Shown here piece by piece: positions 53,301-59,300 of a stretch of 64,000 nt of DNA. Made by a program: the position numbers and the translations under genes. Numbering within the stretch: position 1 is the stretch's first letter; every line of letters begins with the position of its first letter. The notes under the pieces are model-generated. The model had not been told where the DNA came from. It saw only the letters and a list, made by a program, of their open reading frames with translations, and searched no databases. Source of the stretch: Megalonaias nervosa (taxonomy: Eukaryota; Mollusca; Bivalvia; Unionida; Unionidae); assembly GCA_016617855.1 (NCBI GenBank), contig JAECUM010093595.1:17841-81840 (forward strand), written 5' to 3'.

Positions 53301-56300
53301 GTTATAATTTTGATCGCGATTTTCTTCAAGTTCAATAAATGGGGATCAATATTTGGGGTATTTTCTGGTTTAAAAAATGGGATCCACGCCTGACCCCGTG
53401 TTATAAGCGGGTTCGCGAGTTACCAGGGTGCGAGTTATCAAGGGAACATAGATTGTCTTAAATGAAAATGATACAGAAGAGATCCCCTAAAATCTGAAAA
53501 ATCATTTGCAGATACTTCTCCTTATTAATGGATGGCCATACTGACATTTAAAAAAATCTTTTATGCAGTATATAGTTGTTATATATTAAAACAATGCTGA
53601 TCCAGATTACAAAATGGCTTCCTTAAATACCCTTCTAAAAATATATGGCTATTTCTTGTGAATGGATCTGATGGTCATATTGACATGGTCTTTTCACTAA
53701 GCTGCTATAGCATTACATAGCTAGATCTTAATAAAATGGTGCTTCAAACATGACACTATAGTGGCCATCTTGAAAATCTTGGTATCACTGCTTCTCTTGC
53801 ATGAATGGTGGCCTCGACATGGGAGTTTTCACTAAACACTTCTTGCAGTGTCAGTAAACACTTCTTGCAGTGTTTTATTGATTCGACTGAAAATGGTGCA
53901 GATCTTACCACCAATATGCCCATGCTTTTATGAGGAAGTTTAAAAGCCACGAGCAACATGATAACCCCAGCTGATTCAGAAACAGCTGAGAACCTATGCA
54001 ACACCACATCAGCTACATACTATTGTAATCTAACTCTTACATTAAGGTGATTGCATTGACTGCTAGAGGGTATGTAAATCTCACACTGATGACACATGAT
54101 CAGTTGAACTAATGCGTCAATCAGAATTTTACAAGGGTAACAAAACTGGTCAGGGATTGGGGGTAATCAGACCATCTCAGCGGATGGAGGGAATGCCTCC
54201 ACTAACCTTCAGATAATGGCTTGTGAACAAGATAACGCAGATAAATATGAATTTTTTTTTTTTTCAAACCCAGTTGGTAGATATATCCAAAGAATACACT
54301 GAATCATGCCAATTTTAATAAATTGTGTTTTCCCCCAAAAATATTAATTATAGATTTAACCAAACTGTTTGTGAATATTTCTTGATATTGTTTGAGAAAA
54401 GTTCAATGATCATCTATCCAAGGTTCAAGGCAAAAGGTGATCATGACAATTTTTTTTGTACTGCACTTTCAGGAATCTTGAGCATGTTAACTCAGAAATG
54501 TCAGAAAATATTTTTGATACTAATTTGTTGTATTGAAGTTTTTCAAGATTGTCAATGATGGTTTCAATAATCAGCACTTAAATGAATACAAGGATCAAAG
54601 AAACGGACTTATCTTGGATTCTTAGAAATTTTGGCCAGTAGAGTATCATTCCCTTTGAGCAACTTTAGTCAGACTCATCTTGGTCTTAGAAAGTGATGAA
54701 TGAAAGAATGTGGAGTCATCTCTATCCAGGCAATTTTAACTTCTCAATCTTAAGTGTTTTTGAAGATTGTTCTCAACTCTGTTACAAGGATTTAAAACAT
54801 GGAATGACTGGTACAGTTTGAATATTGGTATGATTATGAAAAAATGATAATATCAGCTGCCCTTGTACATTAGAAAAGATAATAAAATGTTATATTACAA
54901 TTAGACTTGACCTTTGCAGGTTCGGGTGAACAGCTTGCTGTGTCTGGGTAAGCTTTTAGAACACATGGACAAGTGGTTTGTATTGGATGAGGTTATTCCA
55001 CTGCTGTTCCAAATACCGTCACGTGAACCTGCTGTTCTCATGAGCATTCTAGGTGAGAAACTGTTTTGATTTGTTTTGTTCTTGCTTTTGGACCTTCTTT
55101 TCCATACCTTCCTACCTTACTTAACTTTTAGTCAGCACATAATAGCCATTATTATTCTGACATGCCAACAAACATTTGTACAGCTACCTCCATTTCCCAT
55201 GCAGTTAAAGGATGGGTCATTTAATCATCCCTTGTCATGTCTGAAAGTAGCACATAAGGCTTCATTGAGGGAGTACAATCAGTGGTGGTCTGCTGTCCAC
55301 TGGAGGATTGGTGTTCCATATTAGGCTATGTTCCTTTATCACTTTCTCTGCATTTCTCTTCTCTTCAGGATGATTGCATTTTTGTATTCTGTACAGGGTT
55401 AAGTGGAGTGGTTTCCTGGGCAGTGTGTCTGGTGACCTCCTGCTTCAGTGATGTCAGCCCTTTTGATCTCTGCACATTAAATTTCAGTTTTGAAATTAAA
55501 TTTTCTTCTAACCTGTTCTCATCATCCCTTTTCAGTTGTCAAGATCACAATATGCACTGCCTAAAACATCAATTTTCTGCACAAACTTGTCTATATTCAT
55601 CTAAATCAGTATCCACATCACTGCCATCACTTGCTTCAATGCTCTCTCTACTGTGCTGATCTCTGCATGTAAAAACTTATATTTGAAATCAAATATTCAA
55701 ATAACAAGTTATCATCAAGACTATTCATTTTGAAGAAGCAAAATTAACAATCCCCACAGCCAAAAATTTCAGTTTTCCACACAAAACTGTATACTTTCAA
55801 CTAATTCCATAAGCACTGCTATCACTTGCCTCTTCAGTACTGATTGAAATTTTTCTTTCTCTTTAAAACTTTTTTAAAACAAATTAAAATCATGCTGTCA
55901 CTAATATCATGCCGCTACCTTTATTTCCTTCTTTTCAAAAGAGAGAACCTTAAACATGACTTGCTACACAGTTAAATGCATGCTTCTCAGCAGTGGTAGA
56001 TGGAATGTGGTGAACATACGACTGGAATCCTCTCCAGCCTGATAATGTTTGTGTTCTGTTCATTTCATAGATGACTGTAGATGATAGACAGTAAAAAAAC
56101 TGATATTTTATCTTCAAATTAAAATGATAAAGAAAGCATTTGAAATAAATTTAAAATGCATTTTTAATGTATAAATGTGTGATTGTCTGTAGTTTTGTCA
56201 CTTAGATTTTGAAAACTTGTATGATATATAAGTATCAACATCATCACTTAGATATAGCTCATATAGTAAAATTATGAATGTCCTATTAATTTAAAACTGC

Positions 56301-59300
56301 CTATATGTTGACTCTAACAGAATTCACTCTGCTCAGGGACTATTGTGTTGTTAGTGTTATGTGTTTTCTTGGACACATTTCCTCCCAAATGAACTTTCAC
56401 ATCACTGATGTCATCCTCTTGGGGGTCTCATTTGATATATTTTAATATCAAAATTTTCATTTTGGTATTTTTCACTGTTGGATATTCATACGCTATACTA
56501 TAAAGGCCATACCTGTTTGATATATTTCTCATACTGTTTTAAATAGGAGAAATACAGAATACTTTTTTCATGCCGAGATCAGTCTAGCACTATTTCACTA
56601 ATTGCACTCTTATGTGTGGATCAACCAAGCCTAGATTTACTTTAATTGGGATCAGCCCAGAAAATACTCTTATGCTTGGATCAGCCTAGCACATAGCACA
56701 CTGAATCTGGGATCAGTCCAGAATACACCTGAATGCAGGGATCAGCCTGGCATACATTCTGCTCAAGTTGGGATCAGCCCAGAATATGTTAGAAGGCTGG
56801 GATCAGTCTAGTACAATCTACTTAAGCTGGCATCAACCAGAATAGACTTATATAAATACTGGGATCAGCCTAGCACAGTTTATACTTGATCTGGGATCAG
56901 CCCAGAATATACTGTATTACTGGAACCAGCTTAGCACAGATTGGAAATCATCATTAGTCTTGTACAGTCCACTGAAATTATAGCCCATGAGTAGTCCCCA
57001 TGGTGAGAGAGCCAAATATTTTATTTAAGTATTGATTTTATTGTATATATACATTGTGACTTGGTTGAATATTGGTAATAATGAACATTGATATGTGCTG
57101 AATTGATGTAAACTTTCTTTCCTTATAAGGCTTGTAATTAAACCTTCATACAATTCTGTAGTTTGTTGTGCATAAAGATAATTTATGAATATCCTTTTTA
57201 ACTATCTTCTATGTCATTGCAATTCTTTTCTCGACATGAATGATTGGTACATTGTGTTGGGATGATTCCCTTACTGTTGTAAAATGCCTCCTTGCAAATT
57301 CATCAGTCCATGCAAGATTCTTTTAGATGATGCAGAGGTTGACTAAAATATGCATGAATTTGATCAAATTATGTGAGAGTTTACATCTGAACAATGTTTG
57401 AGGTTTGCTTCATGATCATCTCTCCATACCTTATGATTATCTCTCCATATCTTGATAATCATCTCTCCATACCTTGATGATCATCTCTCCATACTTTGAT
57501 GATCATCTCTCCATACCTTGATCATCTCCCCATACCTTGTGAATTTATGGAGATACCTTATTGGTTTGGTGTTTATGGTACAGCTACTCATGTCGGTTAC
57601 TTAGTCTGAGACAATGGGAGTAAAGTGGCCTTGCCCATGGGCACACCATGGTAGCCATCCTGGGCTGTTATGATGGCAGGATTCAAAATCACACTCTTTT
57701 TGGAAATGAGTCCTGCACACTAACCACTGAACCACTGCAGCTTCTGCTTCTGTTGCCTGTTACGGCATGATGGATGGTTCATAAGGCATATTCCATATCC
57801 TCAAACCTGCAGGGGAATACTTTATTTCTAGAAAATTTAAATATTTAATACTGATGCTATTGACTTTTTGCCAAATGTAGTTAAATATTGTTTATTCAGG
57901 CACCAATTATCTGTTTTATTTGCCAATATGGACTAGACTGTATCCCATTAAATTTGATATATAATGATGTCCTTGTATCTATAGTTAAAATAAATTTGCC
58001 AGTCATGATGCCAGTATAGAACAGAGTTAAAGAAATTAGAAACTGACATTAAAATATCATACACTTATAATTACAATGGCATTATGAATTAATAAAGAGA
58101 GGGAGAGAGTAAGTGCAAAGAGAGAAAGTTACTTCTTACACCAGATTGTGGTTAAGCAAGTTCTACTGTGTCATTATGTCATTTGTCAGGCACAAATCTC
58201 AAGCTAATCAAGCACTTCCAAGACTCATATTAATCCAATAAAAGGCATTCCAAGTCTATTTAATTAACTGTCGATCAGTGATCAGTAATGACTTGACATG
58301 TGACATGAGACTCATTTAATCTAGATGATTCCATCCACAGTTCTACTTTTTTATCAACTGGTTTTCTAGATTAAATCGGTGTCCTCCAATGGTTACGGAA
58401 TAATCAACATTTTGCTTTAGCTGATTGCAGAGAATTTTATATTATAAACATGCTGAATATATTTGTACTAAAAATATCCACATTGTTTTCATTATTCAAA
58501 TTTAATACAGAATTCATACAAAGGAGATATGTTTGTTTTACTTGTAAGAAGTTACCATTTTGAGAATTCATCATCATTTCAGGCATCTTGAAGGTGACCA
58601 TGTCCCATGCTAAGCTTGGCATTACCAAGGAAATCATGGCCACTAAGGTGCTGCCCTTCGTCATTCCAGTTGCCATTGATCATAACCTCAACTTGTCGCA
58701 GGTTGGTGAGTTTCTCATTCTGACACTTGGCAACCTCCCATTGATCATAACCTCAACTTTTTTCAGGTTGTGTTTCTCATTGTGACACTTGACAGTGTCT
58801 ATTTCTCCTCATTGAATGCTAGCAGTTTAATTTGACCGTTTTCCCATGCATGTAATCATTGATCATATTTGCATCTTGTCTGTTTGTACTCATTATAGAT
58901 TTAAACAAGATATGTAAAAACCACATATGAAACTTACTTTTTTCTTTTTAAACTTCATTTTGGTACAAAACAGGAATTTATTGAAAATGATTGCATTTTA
59001 TTTCAGTTTAACGCATACATGAGTGTAATCAAGGAGATGATAGAGAGAGTGGAGACAGATCATAGGAGCAAGCTGGAACAGTTGGATCAAATGAAACAGG
59101 AACAAAAGTAGGTTTTGATTTTTTAAATGTCTGTCAGTCTATGCTACTTTCCTAGCAACTGATATATGATTGACCCATATATTGTCTCCTTGATCAGCGC
59201 ATTGCAGGATATAGATGTCATTTTCCTTGAAGCAAATTGTTGTAGATAAATTGAAATTTGTGGTCAATAATGTTTTGCCACAACTTGCACTTCTGTTATT

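Larger units (their letters stand above)
50960..53960 (+). repeat. Family C ~150-bp tandem repeat, interrupted
   Basis: Units in 50960-51650 and 53450-53960 share tagttggtactaaatgaaaa, gatctgacatccaatatggc, catggtggccatcttgaaaa and cttgttatcactactc. The array runs out at 51650 in the middle of a unit and resumes at 53450, after the inserted element. Confidence 0.75.
50482..54919 (+). other. SCYL2 intron 10 (about 4.4 kb)
   Basis: It holds family C repeat blocks (50960-51650 and 53450-53960) split by a Tigger-like element (51651-53451), which itself carries a nested SINE (52700-52954). The remainder, 54010-54919, shows nothing recognisable. Confidence 0.75.
55053..58582 (+). other. SCYL2 intron 11
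   Basis: It holds a ~60-bp array (56570-56960), a ~21-bp array (57409-57540) and a tRNA-SINE-like piece (57560-57742, minus). A 125-codon open frame at 55282-55659 is Ser/Leu/Cys-rich with no recognisable domain. Nothing else is seen. Confidence 0.72.

Noticed and set aside
55282..55659. 125-codon open frame in intron 11
   Set aside because: Ser/Leu/Cys-rich low-complexity translation beginning at a non-ATG/ATG mix, with no homology I recognise.
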